From: Nitrobacteraceae bacterium AZCC 1564
GTDB lineage: Bacteria > Pseudomonadota > Alphaproteobacteria > Rhizobiales > Xanthobacteraceae
Direction: 5' to 3'
Assembly: GCA_036924835.1 (NCBI GenBank)
Contig: JBAGRR010000001.1
Location: 1,550,001 to 1,614,000, forward strand
Length of the DNA: 64,000 bases
This document shows, one piece after another, positions 44,408-54,467 of the stretch. Within the stretch, counting starts at the first letter, position 1. The number at the start of each line of letters is the position of its first letter. The notes beneath the pieces were generated by a model. The model was not told the DNA's origin. It saw only the letters and a list, made by a program, of their open reading frames with translations, and did not search any database. Both the position numbers and the translations under genes were made by a program.

Positions 44408-46477
44408 TCAGCGGCCTGGCTCGAACAATCCAGCCTCAGAGAGGAAGGGTGAAGGAATCGCGGGCTGTTCGCCGATCCGGTTTGACAATGTGACGACAAG
44501 TCGTCGCTTGGCGCGCGTCATAGCCACATAGAAAAGCCGACGCTCCCCCTCCTTCTGCGCTTGAGTCTCCGCTCGGCGCAGCGGCCAAACCCCATCATTC
44601 GCGTCTAGAATAACAACTGTATCAAACTCCTTCCCCTTAGCCCTAAGCGCGGTCATCATATGGACCGGACGGCGCCACATTTCGTCTGCTATGGATTCAT
44701 CATCTTCACCAGGCAGCTTTACCAACGTGTCGCGCGCGCGTTCGATGTCATCGAGAAAGCGCTCGAAATCGTCATCGTAACGAACAGCGAATTCAGAGAG
44801 ATAGAGAAAGGGCGGGTCCGCGAAGAATATATCTTCTTGTGATTTCCCATAATCCTGGCCAAGCCCGCCGAATTCCTTGCCCAACGCGTCTACCGCGTGT
44901 TGCACGCTTGACGCGTCGACGAGCGACCGAATCGCGCGCGCGAAGGTGCGGCTCGCGCTCCCGTCTTCGTTCGGTGCCTTCAAGGGCCCACGGAACGCCT
45001 CCAGCAAATCGATCGCCTCGTGGTAAGTCTTGGGACGACCACTCCGCAGATGCGCCAAGAGCCTATCACGCTCTGTCTTCTTCAGCGGAAAGCGCTTCAC
45101 AAGGTCGACGAGAACGATGACATCTTCGACAACCGACAAGCTCCGCGCGCCTGATCTCACAACCGAGCATACAAACAATGCGTGGTGCAGCTTTTTGAAG
45201 GCGTCACTGAGAAATACCTGAAGATCTTCCGCTGCGCAAAACGGCAAATCCTCACTGGCCATGAGGATTTGGTACGGAATAAGCTGCGCCCGCTTGCGGG
45301 AGAGAATGGCAAGCTTCTCCCCGGGGACGTTACGTCGCAAGAAACCACGCACCTCGTCCATTACAGCATCGATTGATTGCGCAAACGTGGCGCGATGCAT
45401 GACTTCAATCTCTGCGTCCGTTTCGCGAACTGGGGTAATTGTCTTCTTCTCGCGGCGAACGTTATGGACGATTAGTGCCTGCGATCCATGGACAAGGTTG
45501 CGAGCGCAACGATAGTTGCGCTCCAGAATGTAGGTTTGGAATTCGCGCCCGAAATACTTATCAGGATCGAGAATGAAGTTTGGAGTTGCGCCTCGCCATT
45601 CGAAGATAGCCTGATCGTCATCGCCTACGATCATGAGATCTGCCCTGTTGAGATCAGCGATGCTGCGTATCAACTCAAGATCGAGCGGATTAATGTCCTG
45701 AAATTCATCAACCAGAACATGCGTTAAACGCGACCCGCCCGAGGGATGACGACCGTCAATAATTTGCCGACGCAGATCTAGATAGGCGACATACTTTTGA
45801 TCCTCGAGTGTGAATGTTGATTGCCCAATTAAGCTAGCGGCCGCTTCCGCGAAAAACGGGACAACTGTCTCGATGAATGTTTCGAGTCTCGCGTCTGGCA
45901 AGATCTCAAGCTCCGAAAGCTCATCGATCGTACGCTCAACCAACCAAATGAGATCGAGCTGCTCTAGACGATCAAGGTGACCGTTTGCAAATCCAAGCGC
46001 ATCACCTTCATGATTGAATCCCAGACTCTTCAATCTATCAATGGTGTTGATAAGAATCTTATCAGTCCGGTATGGATACGATCTCATGGCAGCCGCGATC
46101 GCTTCATTATCGCGCCAAACTGGCTGCAGCGTATTGTGAACAAGTCGACTACGCTCGCTTTCTCCTACTACAATTCGGGGCCGATGATAATTCGCTCGGA
46201 CACGCCGGAAACCCCAGCCGTTCAGAGTTACAACATCGACTGCAACGCCGAGATTTGCAAACTCTGGCTGACGCAGTCGAGCCCGAAGTTCATCGCGTGC
46301 CGCGCGAGTAAAAGTCACCACAAGAAAGCGCGCCTTTCCATCGCGCCTGTACAGCTCAGCGCAACGCCAAAGGATGGATTGGGTCTTTCCACTCCCTGCC
46401 GGGGCTAACAGCCTCGCATTGCCCTCCTGGGCCGTAACAAACCGATGCTGAAATGGATCAAGATTTGGAGATAGCAT
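44408..46477 (-). CDS. UvrD/PcrA-like SF1 DNA helicase
   Basis: A 689-residue superfamily 1A helicase. Walker A is APAGSGKT (25-32), then VVTFTRAARDELRARL. Walker B is VDEFQDINPLDLELIR, followed by GDDDQAIFEWRGA. The C-terminal motifs include ALRAKGKEFDTVVI and FYVAMTRAKRRLVV. It lacks an obvious fused nuclease. It is transcribed toward zorD and lies 363 bp downstream of a RecB-like nuclease-helicase gene on the same strand. The two may form a helicase-nuclease module of the defence island, though the wide gap makes an operon uncertain. Confidence 0.9.
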   Translation of the reverse strand: MLSPNLDPFQHRFVTAQEGNARLLAPAGSGKTQSILWRCAELYRRDGKARFLVVTFTRAARDELRARLRQPEFANLGVAVDVVTLNGWGFRRVRANYHRPRIVVGESERSRLVHNTLQPVWRDNEAIAAAMRSYPYRTDKILINTIDRLKSLGFNHEGDALGFANGHLDRLEQLDLIWLVERTIDELSELEILPDARLETFIETVVPFFAEAAASLIGQSTFTLEDQKYVAYLDLRRQIIDGRHPSGGSRLTHVLVDEFQDINPLDLELIRSIADLNRADLMIVGDDDQAIFEWRGATPNFILDPDKYFGREFQTYILERNYRCARNLVHGSQALIVHNVRREKKTITPVRETDAEIEVMHRATFAQSIDAVMDEVRGFLRRNVPGEKLAILSRKRAQLIPYQILMASEDLPFCAAEDLQVFLSDAFKKLHHALFVCSVVRSGARSLSVVEDVIVLVDLVKRFPLKKTERDRLLAHLRSGRPKTYHEAIDLLEAFRGPLKAPNEDGSASRTFARAIRSLVDASSVQHAVDALGKEFGGLGQDYGKSQEDIFFADPPFLYLSEFAVRYDDDFERFLDDIERARDTLVKLPGEDDESIADEMWRRPVHMMTALRAKGKEFDTVVILDANDGVWPLRRAETQAQKEGERRLFYVAMTRAKRRLVVTLSNRIGEQPAIPSPFLSEAGLFEPGR

Positions 46478-46840
46478 AAGGTCGTTGTTCTCCTATGATA
46501 CCGTTCGGAAATGCGGATTCAACATCAAAGACGATCACTGGCATTCGATGTAGACTGAAGACAGGCTGCCAAGGCTCGTGAAGCATTGAGAACTTGGACG
46601 CGCACGGGACGCTCCCGTCGTTTTCCTCAATTCGTTACTCGAACTCTTCCCACATTCAGGTCGCTCCAATTTCTAGCAATGCACACAGCGTATTTAACAA
46701 TCTGTGTTCAAGACCCTACAAGAATAAAAAGACATGTCCGACGCCATAGGTTCGGTGGCGCCTACCGCCGGACATCCGGTTCAAGAGCGCTCGCCTCGCC
46801 GCTGGCGACAGGTTCGCATGACACGGCCAGGGATCTAAGA
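46478..46840. other. Gap without a convincing gene
   Basis: A 363-bp gap between the two minus-strand helicase genes. No frame with protein character or similarity was seen, and no clear terminator. It may hold the promoter of the UvrD-like gene, but I could not pick a convincing -35/-10 pair. Confidence 0.4.
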
Positions 46841-49800
46841 TCAGAGAAGTGTGGCCATCTCCAAATATCTGCAAAAACCATTCGCCAATTGCATTTGTCT
46901 AGGCGTTCGGCATTCTGCCTGGAAAATGCGTGGTGATCCGACGAGGACGCATACGGACTTTGCTCGCGAGGTAGCCACGTTCAAACGATTTGCACTGTAG
47001 AGAAATTCCATTCCACGAGGGGCGTCGGCGTGACTCGAAGTGGTCATGGAATAGATGACGATTGGAGCTTCCTGTCCCTGAAACTTGTCGACTGTCCCGA
47101 TGCGAGCACCTGGAAAACGCTCCTCGATCTCGAAGACTTGCGCGTTGTAAGGCGCGATGATCAGGATATCCTCAAGCTTGATGGCGTGTTGCTTTCCAGA
47201 ACGGTCAGTCCAAGTGGTGCCGGATTGGAGGATCTCAGCCACGAGTTCAGACACCACAGCGGCCTCCTCCCTTGATGAGTTTTGATTTCCGCTGTGTTCA
47301 ACCGGTAGGTACCGCAAACCTGCACCCTGCAGTCGCCCTGTCGATTGGATCTCTTGAACTTCTAAACCGGGCCGTGAGTGCAGGCGGCTCTCGTAGAAGA
47401 GCTCGGAATTAAAGGAGCAGATCAGCGGATGAAGGCGCCATGTCTCAGCGAGGAAAAGCCCACGATCTGGCGGGACGGTAGCGTGTTCTCCCAAAAGGTG
47501 ATCCAGCGCTGATACGTCCGCGCCATCTGGATGACTTCCTTGGATTGGCTGCTCTAGCTGCCGAGGATCGCCAAGAAGAACGATGCTCTTTGCCGCTTGA
47601 GATACCGCGAGGACATTCGCGAGCGACATTTGGGCAGCTTCATCAATGAAGAGGACATCAGCAGCTTCGAACGCATCAGACCTTGCCCAGAACCAAGCCG
47701 TCGCGCCCGCGACGCAACCCGACTGATTTAGAGCATCGAGAACATCCGCATTGTAAGTGGTGAACGCCAGCCTCGGCAGATTTTGTTCTTTTTCCGAGGT
47801 TTTCTGAATGCATTGAATCGAAAGACTATCCTGGTCCGCGGCCGTCAGTACACCATCGAGCAGATTGCGGATGACTTTGTGGCTGTTCGCAGTTACGCCG
47901 ATGCTTTTCCCTTCAATTCCGAGCGCGCAAATCATACGAGCACCAGTATAGGTCTTGCCCGCACCCGGAGGCCCTTGTACGGGAAAAACGCTCTGAGAAA
48001 GGTCGAGAGCAACTCTTACAGCCGTATCAATGACGGCTTCGCCTTCCTGCTGCAGTCCGCCGGACTGTAACCGGGGAGCGACCGCCATCAACAGGTCACG
48101 GGCCGCGCGGTATTTCCCCTCGCCTTCGATTCCGTTGGCAGCCACGTGCTCTGCAATTCGCATCAAGGAATCGGCAAGCACTTGTGTGTCAATGAAGCTA
48201 TGAGCGAAAATCGCCTCGGGATGGAAGTCGGCTGTATCTTTGCGCTTCTTTACATCGATAGTCCGATTTTCCAGGGAGACCGAGACGACGCTCCCGAATT
48301 TGTCGCCACCGATGCTTCTAAGATCGTCTCCCTCCCGGATATCGCTGTCCTGCAGGGCGAATTTGTATCGATGTACTGGGGCCTTAGCCGTACCGCCAGC
48401 TAGTTGCTCAAACTCGAGGCCAGAAAGACCGTGACGCTCGTGCAGAAGATCCTCAGCCGACAGGTCTCTTAGACGGAAGTACTCCCACCATACAGCCTTC
48501 TTCTCGCGTCCGTGCCAGTCCAATAATGAGGCGAGTAGCCACATCGCCTTCTGTAAAGGCGTCCGCTCGCTTGCGTCGTCAGGTATACCCTCGACTAAGC
48601 GGGCAGTGAGAGCTGCGACCTTTTTCTGCCAAGCGTCGAGTTCTGGGCTAACTTCCACGGGATCTGCGACAGGGCGTTCGATGATGGCTCCCTGTTCGAT
48701 AAGCGCGATGCGAATGGATTCCAGCCACGCTCTCAGTGCTTCGGTCGAAGCGCAGTCCTCCCGATTGTACCCTAGAATGACCGCCTTATCTTGATCTGAA
48801 ATACTTTCGTGGTCATTCATCTCAAGCCGGGCTTGAGTTTTAGCCAACACCGAGGCTACATCTCCCAAAGGTACGCTGCGTTTGAAGGAGTAGAGCGGCT
48901 CAAGCTTTTTAATTGAATAGCTCTCGACGCTCGCACGTACCGCATGACGGACGACGGCGTAAAGGTCGACGAATTTCTCAGCTCGGAGGAGATTATCGAC
49001 TTCGTTCTCTCGCGTTGCGTAACGTCCCATCAACCGCTTCAAAGCAGCAGGTTCATACGGGGCGAAATGATAGATGTGGAGGTCCGGATAAGTCTCCAGA
49101 CGAGCGGTAACAAAATCAATGAAGCGCTCGAAGCCTGATCGTTCATCAGCTCGCGTTGACGCCCAATCACCGACGTAGTTCAGCGAACCATTGTTGTCCG
49201 TATAGAGATATCCGAACAGGAACTCGAGGCCGCCATCGCCGATGAAGGGATCCCCCTCGAGGTCGAAAAATATATCCCCGGCGGACGGTTCAGGAAGTCG
49301 GGCCAAGCCGAAGCCGGCAACCGGTGCAAGGGTCTCGTATAAGACCTCACCTTTCGTGCGGCCCTCGACCTGAATCCGCGCCTGCTCTCGTACCTTTTCG
49401 TAACTTTGCGGTGCGCCTCGCTCAGGTCTCCACTGCAGCGGTAGTGGAAGCACCGCAAGCGCTGCTGTTGTTGCGACGCCCCTCTTCTCCAGTTCTCCGA
49501 TCTGCGATTTGCTGATACCTGCAACCAGGGACATATGGTCGTCGGCGCGCCTGCGCTCATCGCAATGCTGTCGCCATCGGCAAATGTCGCAGTGCTCAAT
49601 TGGTTCTGGATAAGCGCTGGTAGCGGTCGGGGTATCTACCGAGAATTCGAGGCTCTTTCTAACATTCCGATAGTAAGCCGCGTAATCTGCGGTTCTAAAG
49701 TCTTCCGTAACGAAATTCGTGCCTGGGGTCACCACGTGAGCGTAGGCGACTTCTGCACCTTGCGCCTCTGAAAGCATGTCCGAATAGAGGGAGATCTGAA

Positions 49801-50236
49801 GTATCGTATTGCCCTTCGTCTCTCGGGCAAGTTTGGTGTCCGTCACCTCATACGACCATCCGCCAAGACGACTAAGACCATCGACACGACGCAATACGTC
49901 GGCTCTCCCGTTCCACCTCCCGGACTGAAGCGCGGCTTGAGTAATGAATGGATCGCCGCGCTCCATTGCGCGAAGTGTTTCGGATAGCGCAACGGCGTCA
50001 ACGCCAACGCCCTCGATAGTCGTTATGTCGATACCATTGGCTTTGGCGTGTTCGATGAAGCTCAATTCGTGTTGGTTGCCGCGCTCGGCGAGCGTCTCCA
50101 AGACCGGATCCCAAACCTTCGGCTTCTTCAGCTGGCCGCTGGCGACTTTGAGGTCGAGCTCGGTGAGGTAGCGGCAGTTGAGGTGCCCCACCAGATCACT
50201 GGCGCTTAGGTTGATTTTTTCGCCAATCCTTTGCAT
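46841..50236 (-). CDS. TM0106-type RecB-like nuclease fused to SF1B helicase
   Basis: A 1131-residue protein. The N-terminal part (about 1-250) is a RecB/Cas4-like nuclease with GRADVLRR and a four-Cys-type region (LNCRYL near the start; HCDICRWRQHC near 220) that may hold an iron-sulfur cluster. A RNase H-like segment follows, with IFFDLEGDPF. The C-terminal Dna2/Upf1-type helicase has Walker A GPPGAGKT, Walker B LFIDEAAQM, GDPRQLEQP and ATSRAKSVCVLVG. Proteins of this plan process DNA ends, and several occur in defence islands. It precedes the UvrD-like gene. Confidence 0.88.
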   Translation of the reverse strand: MQRIGEKINLSASDLVGHLNCRYLTELDLKVASGQLKKPKVWDPVLETLAERGNQHELSFIEHAKANGIDITTIEGVGVDAVALSETLRAMERGDPFITQAALQSGRWNGRADVLRRVDGLSRLGGWSYEVTDTKLARETKGNTILQISLYSDMLSEAQGAEVAYAHVVTPGTNFVTEDFRTADYAAYYRNVRKSLEFSVDTPTATSAYPEPIEHCDICRWRQHCDERRRADDHMSLVAGISKSQIGELEKRGVATTAALAVLPLPLQWRPERGAPQSYEKVREQARIQVEGRTKGEVLYETLAPVAGFGLARLPEPSAGDIFFDLEGDPFIGDGGLEFLFGYLYTDNNGSLNYVGDWASTRADERSGFERFIDFVTARLETYPDLHIYHFAPYEPAALKRLMGRYATRENEVDNLLRAEKFVDLYAVVRHAVRASVESYSIKKLEPLYSFKRSVPLGDVASVLAKTQARLEMNDHESISDQDKAVILGYNREDCASTEALRAWLESIRIALIEQGAIIERPVADPVEVSPELDAWQKKVAALTARLVEGIPDDASERTPLQKAMWLLASLLDWHGREKKAVWWEYFRLRDLSAEDLLHERHGLSGLEFEQLAGGTAKAPVHRYKFALQDSDIREGDDLRSIGGDKFGSVVSVSLENRTIDVKKRKDTADFHPEAIFAHSFIDTQVLADSLMRIAEHVAANGIEGEGKYRAARDLLMAVAPRLQSGGLQQEGEAVIDTAVRVALDLSQSVFPVQGPPGAGKTYTGARMICALGIEGKSIGVTANSHKVIRNLLDGVLTAADQDSLSIQCIQKTSEKEQNLPRLAFTTYNADVLDALNQSGCVAGATAWFWARSDAFEAADVLFIDEAAQMSLANVLAVSQAAKSIVLLGDPRQLEQPIQGSHPDGADVSALDHLLGEHATVPPDRGLFLAETWRLHPLICSFNSELFYESRLHSRPGLEVQEIQSTGRLQGAGLRYLPVEHSGNQNSSREEAAVVSELVAEILQSGTTWTDRSGKQHAIKLEDILIIAPYNAQVFEIEERFPGARIGTVDKFQGQEAPIVIYSMTTSSHADAPRGMEFLYSANRLNVATSRAKSVCVLVGSPRIFQAECRTPRQMQLANGFCRYLEMATLL

Positions 50237-50391
50237 GTGGTCGCTCGCTCTTCCAAAACGTTACCGTTGATCTGGAGGCAATGTTTCGATCCCGCCCCCG
50301 AGCTCGTGCCCGCGATCCTCAGACCAAATTTTGATTGTGAAGCGCCTGCAGCCGAGGACATTTGGCTTAGCTGCACGCATCCGTCTGGATA

Positions 50392-50632
50392 TCAGTAGCG
50401 TGTTGTCAGCGTTCCCACTGCGCCCGTGTAAGGGTTAACGTTCCCGCGGGTGCCGTAGTTGTCCATTTGAATTTGGTTAGGATTGGTTGCCCGGGTGGGC
50501 AACATATGTTGCGCTTTGGGTCGTATAGCCTGATCGGTAGTGGCTGCTCGGGTTCGAACTGGTCCAGGAGTACTGGGCCTGGGCCGCGGTCGAAAGACCA
50601 ACAAAGCCATCGACAAAAATCCCCTTTTTCAT
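50392..50632 (-). pseudogene. Small secreted protein gene broken by one frameshift
   Basis: From the ATG at 50632 (GGGAGG just upstream) the minus-strand frame gives a start MKKGIFVDGFVGLSTAAQAQ, a signal-peptide-like sequence, then Ser/Tyr-rich sequence, and stops near 50478. The continuation, with DNYGTRGNVNPYTGAVG, lies in another frame and ends at 50392. Together they match a family of about 80-residue secreted rhizobial proteins with a TRGNxNPYTG motif. A single indel near 50480-50490 breaks it. Confidence 0.6.
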
Positions 50633-51252
50633 AGTGATGCCTCCCCTGCCTCAGATGGTAGGGAATGCAAACATGGTTGTAGCGGTGCGTAAAGCACCAC
50701 TTTTGATCGAGACACTATTTGCGAGTGTTCGCCCCTAAACGACCTCAATAACTAGCGGACTGTTCTTTTTTTGTTCTGTGGCTACTTTGAGCGAGCCAAG
50801 GATCGCCCGCATGCTCAAAACAATCTCACTTCACTCTTACGAGACGGCGTCGAAGTCGTTCCGATCCCAGACGAGGAATTGCCGGAGATGCTCGACGTGT
50901 TTTCGGCAGCGTTTGGCTGACGGCGCGCTGCCCTACAAGCCGGAGGACGACCAGTCCTGGCCGTCAAGATACTTCGGCCCGAAGGCGTTGAACGAATTCA
51001 CCGGAGCCAAGGAATCCGATCTCTCGGAGAAGTCGACCCACTCAGTTTTATCGAGGATGGGAGCGATATCCATACCGCATTACGATCACCGAGCCTCGGT
51101 ACACAGCCCTGGAAGATTCCGACAGTTGGGCGTGTGTGAACGAATTCGGGAGACGCGCACCTGAGATACCGATTGGCGCTTGACCGCATCCAGTCCGAGC
51201 AAGCAATTCTGCAGGGGCATTACTGGAAACAAAGACTGGCGGTGGACGTGAC
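50633..51252. other. Degenerate stretch, no intact gene
   Basis: Short frames carry protein-like fragments without starts. One plus-strand frame around 50815-50921 reads SLLRDGVEVVPIPDEELPEM and stops; another around 50925-51160 continues in other frames. They look like pieces of decayed genes. I do not recognise the parents. No promoter or RNA was seen. Confidence 0.4.
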
Positions 51253-51709
51253 ATGTCGCCCCGCGTGATCCCTATTCCGCTCTCCGGCGGTGACCGAAAG
51301 AACCTCAACAAAGAGCTGGCTAGAGCGAGGTCGGCACATGCAGCCTTGAGCCAACGGGCGAAGATTTCGCGTGCACAGGGCGAGAAGATGCTTCGAGCGG
51401 CTCGAGAAAAGTTGCAGGAGGCCGCTCGGCTACATTGCGAGGCCTGGAATGCGATCATGTTTTGCGGCGGTCCAGCGGTCGACTCGCCGACTATCGCTGC
51501 GCGATCAACGGTGGCTTTCCCCTACTCCTGGTTTGCTGCAATCGTTTCGACGGCAGCGCTGCGTTGACCTGAGATCGGTTCGCCGGTCACGCGAGAGCCA
51601 AGTGCATCTGATGATGGAGGCAGCCCTATTCTGTGAGGCCTGCAGTTCGTCGAAACGACGTCAGCGCGCCCACATCCTCTGGCTCGATAAAGAGGCGGAA
51701 AGGCCGTGA
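51253..51709 (+). pseudogene. Decayed coiled-coil/zinc-ribbon protein gene
   Basis: The frame from 51253 gives a helical, Ala/Arg/Glu-rich stretch (KELARARSAHAALSQRAKIS onward) and CGGPAVDSPT. After that the sequence slips through other frames: one with AINGGFPLLLVCCNRFDG, then one with RRSRESQVHLMMEAALFCEA ending at 51709. The order matches small rhizobial proteins with a Pro/Ser motif, an INGG turn and a Cys-pair ribbon. At least two frameshifts are needed to join them. Confidence 0.45.
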
Positions 51710-51859
51710 CCGAACTTACACGTAGGCGGATCAATGAGCGCTTCGAATGCTGGGGTATCTTTTAGGGCGACGTCTGCGTCGGACGTTATCTAAGCGCGAT
51801 GGGATCAGTGGCAAAGTTCACTGAGAATGGCATTGTGGCTTCTATCCTGGTTGCGGGCC

Positions 51860-52160
51860 CGGCGAACCTTCCAGGGGAAACAAGCCCAATTTTGAAGAGG
51901 CTCGCGCCGAGTTTCAGCAAGCCTGGACTAGGCTCTTGCCGAGGAAAACCGAAGGCGATCTCCAAGAGTGGCGAGACCAGGACGCCTGGACAAGATACAA
52001 CGCGCTTTGGGACGTAGGCAAATGGCTGCTAGAACCAGAATGGGAGCCTGACAAGCCATGCTGTATCTGGATGAAATGCGAATGTGGTGAGATCTTCAAC
52101 ACACACAGCCCTGAAGCTAACCTGATCCACCTTCCTCACATCCACTGCTCGAAGAAAAAA
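51860..52160 (+). pseudogene. Fragment of a small Cys-containing rhizobial protein
   Basis: The plus-strand frame encodes FEEARAEFQQAWTRLLPRKT, a charged Trp-rich middle, and a C-terminal CECGEIFNTHSPE ribbon-like piece. The expected N-terminus lies in another frame (51799 onward), and there is no stop before the next fragment. It matches the plan of small uncharacterised rhizobial proteins that end in a CxCG motif. It reads straight into a truncated SRAP gene. Confidence 0.4.
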
Positions 52161-52394
52161 ATGTGCAATCTCTACTCGACGACGAAAAATCAGGACGCGA
52201 TCCGCAAACTATTTGACGCGCTTAACGACTACGCCGGCAATCTTCCTCCCCTGCCAGTCATCCTCCCCGACTACAAGGCACCTGTCGTTGGTCAAATTGA
52301 CGGCGAGCGCGAACTAATCAAGATGCGTTGGGGTATGCCTTCACCATCACGAAACTGGGACCGTACGCACTGCGCAAGCAATCGTCTAATCTGA
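52161..52394 (+). pseudogene. Truncated SRAP (HMCES/YedK-like) gene
   Basis: The ATG at 52161 begins MCNLYS, with the catalytic Cys2 of SOS-response-associated peptidases, then a normal N-terminal region through LPPLPVILPDYKAPVV and LIKMRWGMPSP. Homology ends there. The protein stops at 77 residues instead of about 220-250, so the catalytic Glu and His regions are missing. Intact members crosslink to abasic sites in single-stranded DNA. This copy is probably non-functional. Confidence 0.7.
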
Positions 52395-52546
52395 TCCAGC
52401 GACGCTTGACCCAACCTTGGAATCGAGCGTCGTTAAACGTGTTTCGCATCAATAAGTCGAACGCAACCACCACAAACTCTTGAACTTTAGCAAGGGTTGA
52501 TCTCGCCGGTGGTCCACCCATTCCTGAAGAATGAGCGCGCCTCCGC

Positions 52547-53171
52547 ATGTTTTTGGTTAAACTCACGCGTTACAGATGGTTTTACGGTCGCATTCACCGC
52601 ATGCGTGCTTCCTTTCGGGCAGCATGCGCCCCTTTTATCGAAGATATAGAAAAGCTTCAGCGGGAAGTGGATAACCTCTATCGTCGAGCCGACACGGCAT
52701 CAGAGGAGATACACCGCGATAGGCTATTGGACATCGCACAGCAGGTTGGCGATCAATTAGAGGAACAACGGCAGGATGCGGAGGAAGCGCTCATGTTGCT
52801 TCGAAAGGCATTTGTGGTCGCGACCTATCACTTTTGGGAACGAGGAGCGCAGCGATTTGCCCCCCATAAGCAAAAAAAGCCGAACCACCACGCTCTAGTT
52901 GCGGCGTTGAGAGGCGCATCCATTGTCGTAGACGAACAAGGCCTGGAGGAATTGAGGCTTCTAGTTAATTGCCTGAAACACAACAGCAACGATGCAAGAA
53001 CTTTACGACCTACGCAGTAATCTCTTCGTCGACGATTTAGTACCTGACAGAATTGATCCAAGAACTGGTGAGCCTTTTCAAAATATCGATTGGGCTGAAC
53101 ATGTTATTCTAACGGACGACGACGTCGAGGGCTATCTCAGTGTGGTCTATAATTCTGGACCTGTTCGCTGA
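52547..53171 (+). pseudogene. Helical protein gene broken by one frameshift
   Basis: The first part (157 residues to a TAA at 53018) is helical and charged, with a HEPN-like middle (FVVATYHFWERGAQRF) and LRLLVNCLKHNS. The logical continuation, ELYDLRSNLFVDDLVP to NIDWAEHVILTDDDVEGYL, is in another frame from about 52992 and ends at 53171. One indel near 52985-53000 separates them. The restored product would be about 205 residues. I do not recognise the function; the first half may still be made. Confidence 0.55.
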
Positions 53172-53397
53172 TGAGGAGCCACTATGCTGATGTCTATTAT
53201 CTCGCGATTAATGCAATCGTTTCCGGCCTAGCCCGGATTGAAAGCAAGGACGCACACCGGTCAGCGGTTATCTAAGGACTGGGGGACGTATCTACATCCC
53301 GGATCTGCGTATCGACGTAATCAAGAAAAAGGTCGAGCGTCACATCATCCCGCTCCTTCGGCGCATTCGAACCACGATGCATGCACGGATGCTTTGA
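53171..53397 (+). pseudogene. Small helical protein gene, two frame pieces
   Basis: An ATG overlapping the previous stop (TGATG) opens a frame with HYADVYYLAINAIVSGLARI that stops at 53275. The next piece, with GGRIYIPDLRIDVIKKKVER and HIIPLLRRIRTT, lies in another frame and ends at 53397. Coupling to the previous broken gene and the shared decay suggest both came from one two-gene unit. Function unknown. Confidence 0.45.
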
Positions 53398-53459
53398 TTG
53401 ACTGAGTCCATTTGCAGCCTCGAAAATTGCTTTATCCAACGATCAGCCATGTAAGTCCC

Positions 53460-53931
53460 TTATCGGCTTCCGACGCGACTACCATACACTTCCTTGCCCA
53501 CGTAAAAGCCATTCGGAATCGCGTCTTGTACGAGCGGCACATGCGAAATTAGTCCAATCGATCTTTTCTGACTCACCAAGTTGATCAATGCCTGCGACAC
53601 CTGATCAAGCGTGCCGGGTGGTTTGAACTCTAGCTGGTTAAACAATTCTTTCAGAATGGCCTTGCGCTCAACCTGTGGCGCTTTGCGCAGGTCTAGACCG
53701 TCGAGCCAAAGAAGATCGAAGGCGCCGGCAATGGACGAAAAACCTTTTGCTCCAGTTCAAGCCGTTCCGGGTAAAAGCCTTGGCCCTCCCATTATTCAGT
53801 TGGATTTGAATTCGGTAGCCGTCGTACTTGATTTCGTGGAGGTAATTTCCCTTGGGCGCTTTTGTTCGCAGCGTTGCGAGCTGGGGCTTGATGAAGCCCG
53901 GCATTTCAGGACTTGGGAAAGGCTTACGCAC
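53460..53931 (-). pseudogene. Chimaeric relic: LigD ligase fragments joined to an SbcC-like end
   Basis: The minus strand starts with an ATP-dependent DNA ligase N-terminus holding the nucleotidyl-transfer motif EIKYDGYR (with its catalytic Lys), then a frame change. The ligase segment AGAFDLLWLDGLDLRKAP follows, with about 50 intervening residues missing. It then runs in frame into TLDQVSQALINL and SIGLISHVPLVQDAIP, which resemble the D-loop/H-loop end of SbcC/Rad50-type ATPases, and stops at 53460. Deletions and rearrangement made this chimaera. It cannot encode either enzyme. Confidence 0.6.
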
Positions 53932-53965
53932 AGCGGACTCAAGCCCTGTGTCGCGATATCGTTCC

Positions 53966-54349
53966 TTACGAGGTCAACTGACCATCTCCAAGGTGGTCGG
54001 GGCATAGTTGACCTATGACGTATGACTCCAGAAGCGCCCGCAATCTGCTGTCGTCGATCGCGATGTATCGGAATTTGTAGCCCTTCCTGAGCTTTACGCC
54101 CTTCCCCCTCAGCGCCTTGATAACGAAGGACGACGCACCGTGAAGGTGATTGTTCAGCCGCTGACGTAACCCGCGTTTACCGCGCACGGTCCGTCCGACA
54201 TGGGATACCCGGCCTTTCGGATTGTAGATGACGTAGACGCCATGAAGATCAGGAACGTCAAGGCGTTCTCCTGATCTCGGAAACGGTACCATCGGCGAGC
54301 GCCTCAATTGGTCAAACTTCGCCTTGATCGCTTTCGGTTCACCCCTCAT
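53966..54349 (-). CDS. GIY-YIG domain protein, putative nuclease
   Basis: A protein of about 127 residues from the ATG at 54349 (MRGEP); the frame is open to 54418. The GIY-YIG core appears as HGVYVIYNPKG and VSHVGRTVRG, followed by LRQRLNNH with the conserved Arg. A basic segment KGVKLRKGYKFRYIAI and a Glu in RALLESYVIG complete the fold. Such domains cut DNA in homing, repair or phage functions. It sits between the decayed zone and the phage-like genes and appears intact. Confidence 0.7.
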   Translation of the reverse strand: MRGEPKAIKAKFDQLRRSPMVPFPRSGERLDVPDLHGVYVIYNPKGRVSHVGRTVRGKRGLRQRLNNHLHGASSFVIKALRGKGVKLRKGYKFRYIAIDDSRLRALLESYVIGQLCPDHLGDGQLTS

Positions 54350-54467
54350 GCCGTGGAGTGTCAGTGAAATGTGTGAACAATCAATGGAATAAATTTTGAT
54401 GTTTGCAATGATCTCCACCCGGAAGCCTGCGCTCTCTTGGGTTCGCGTCGAGAGCCGTTCGGCGGTA

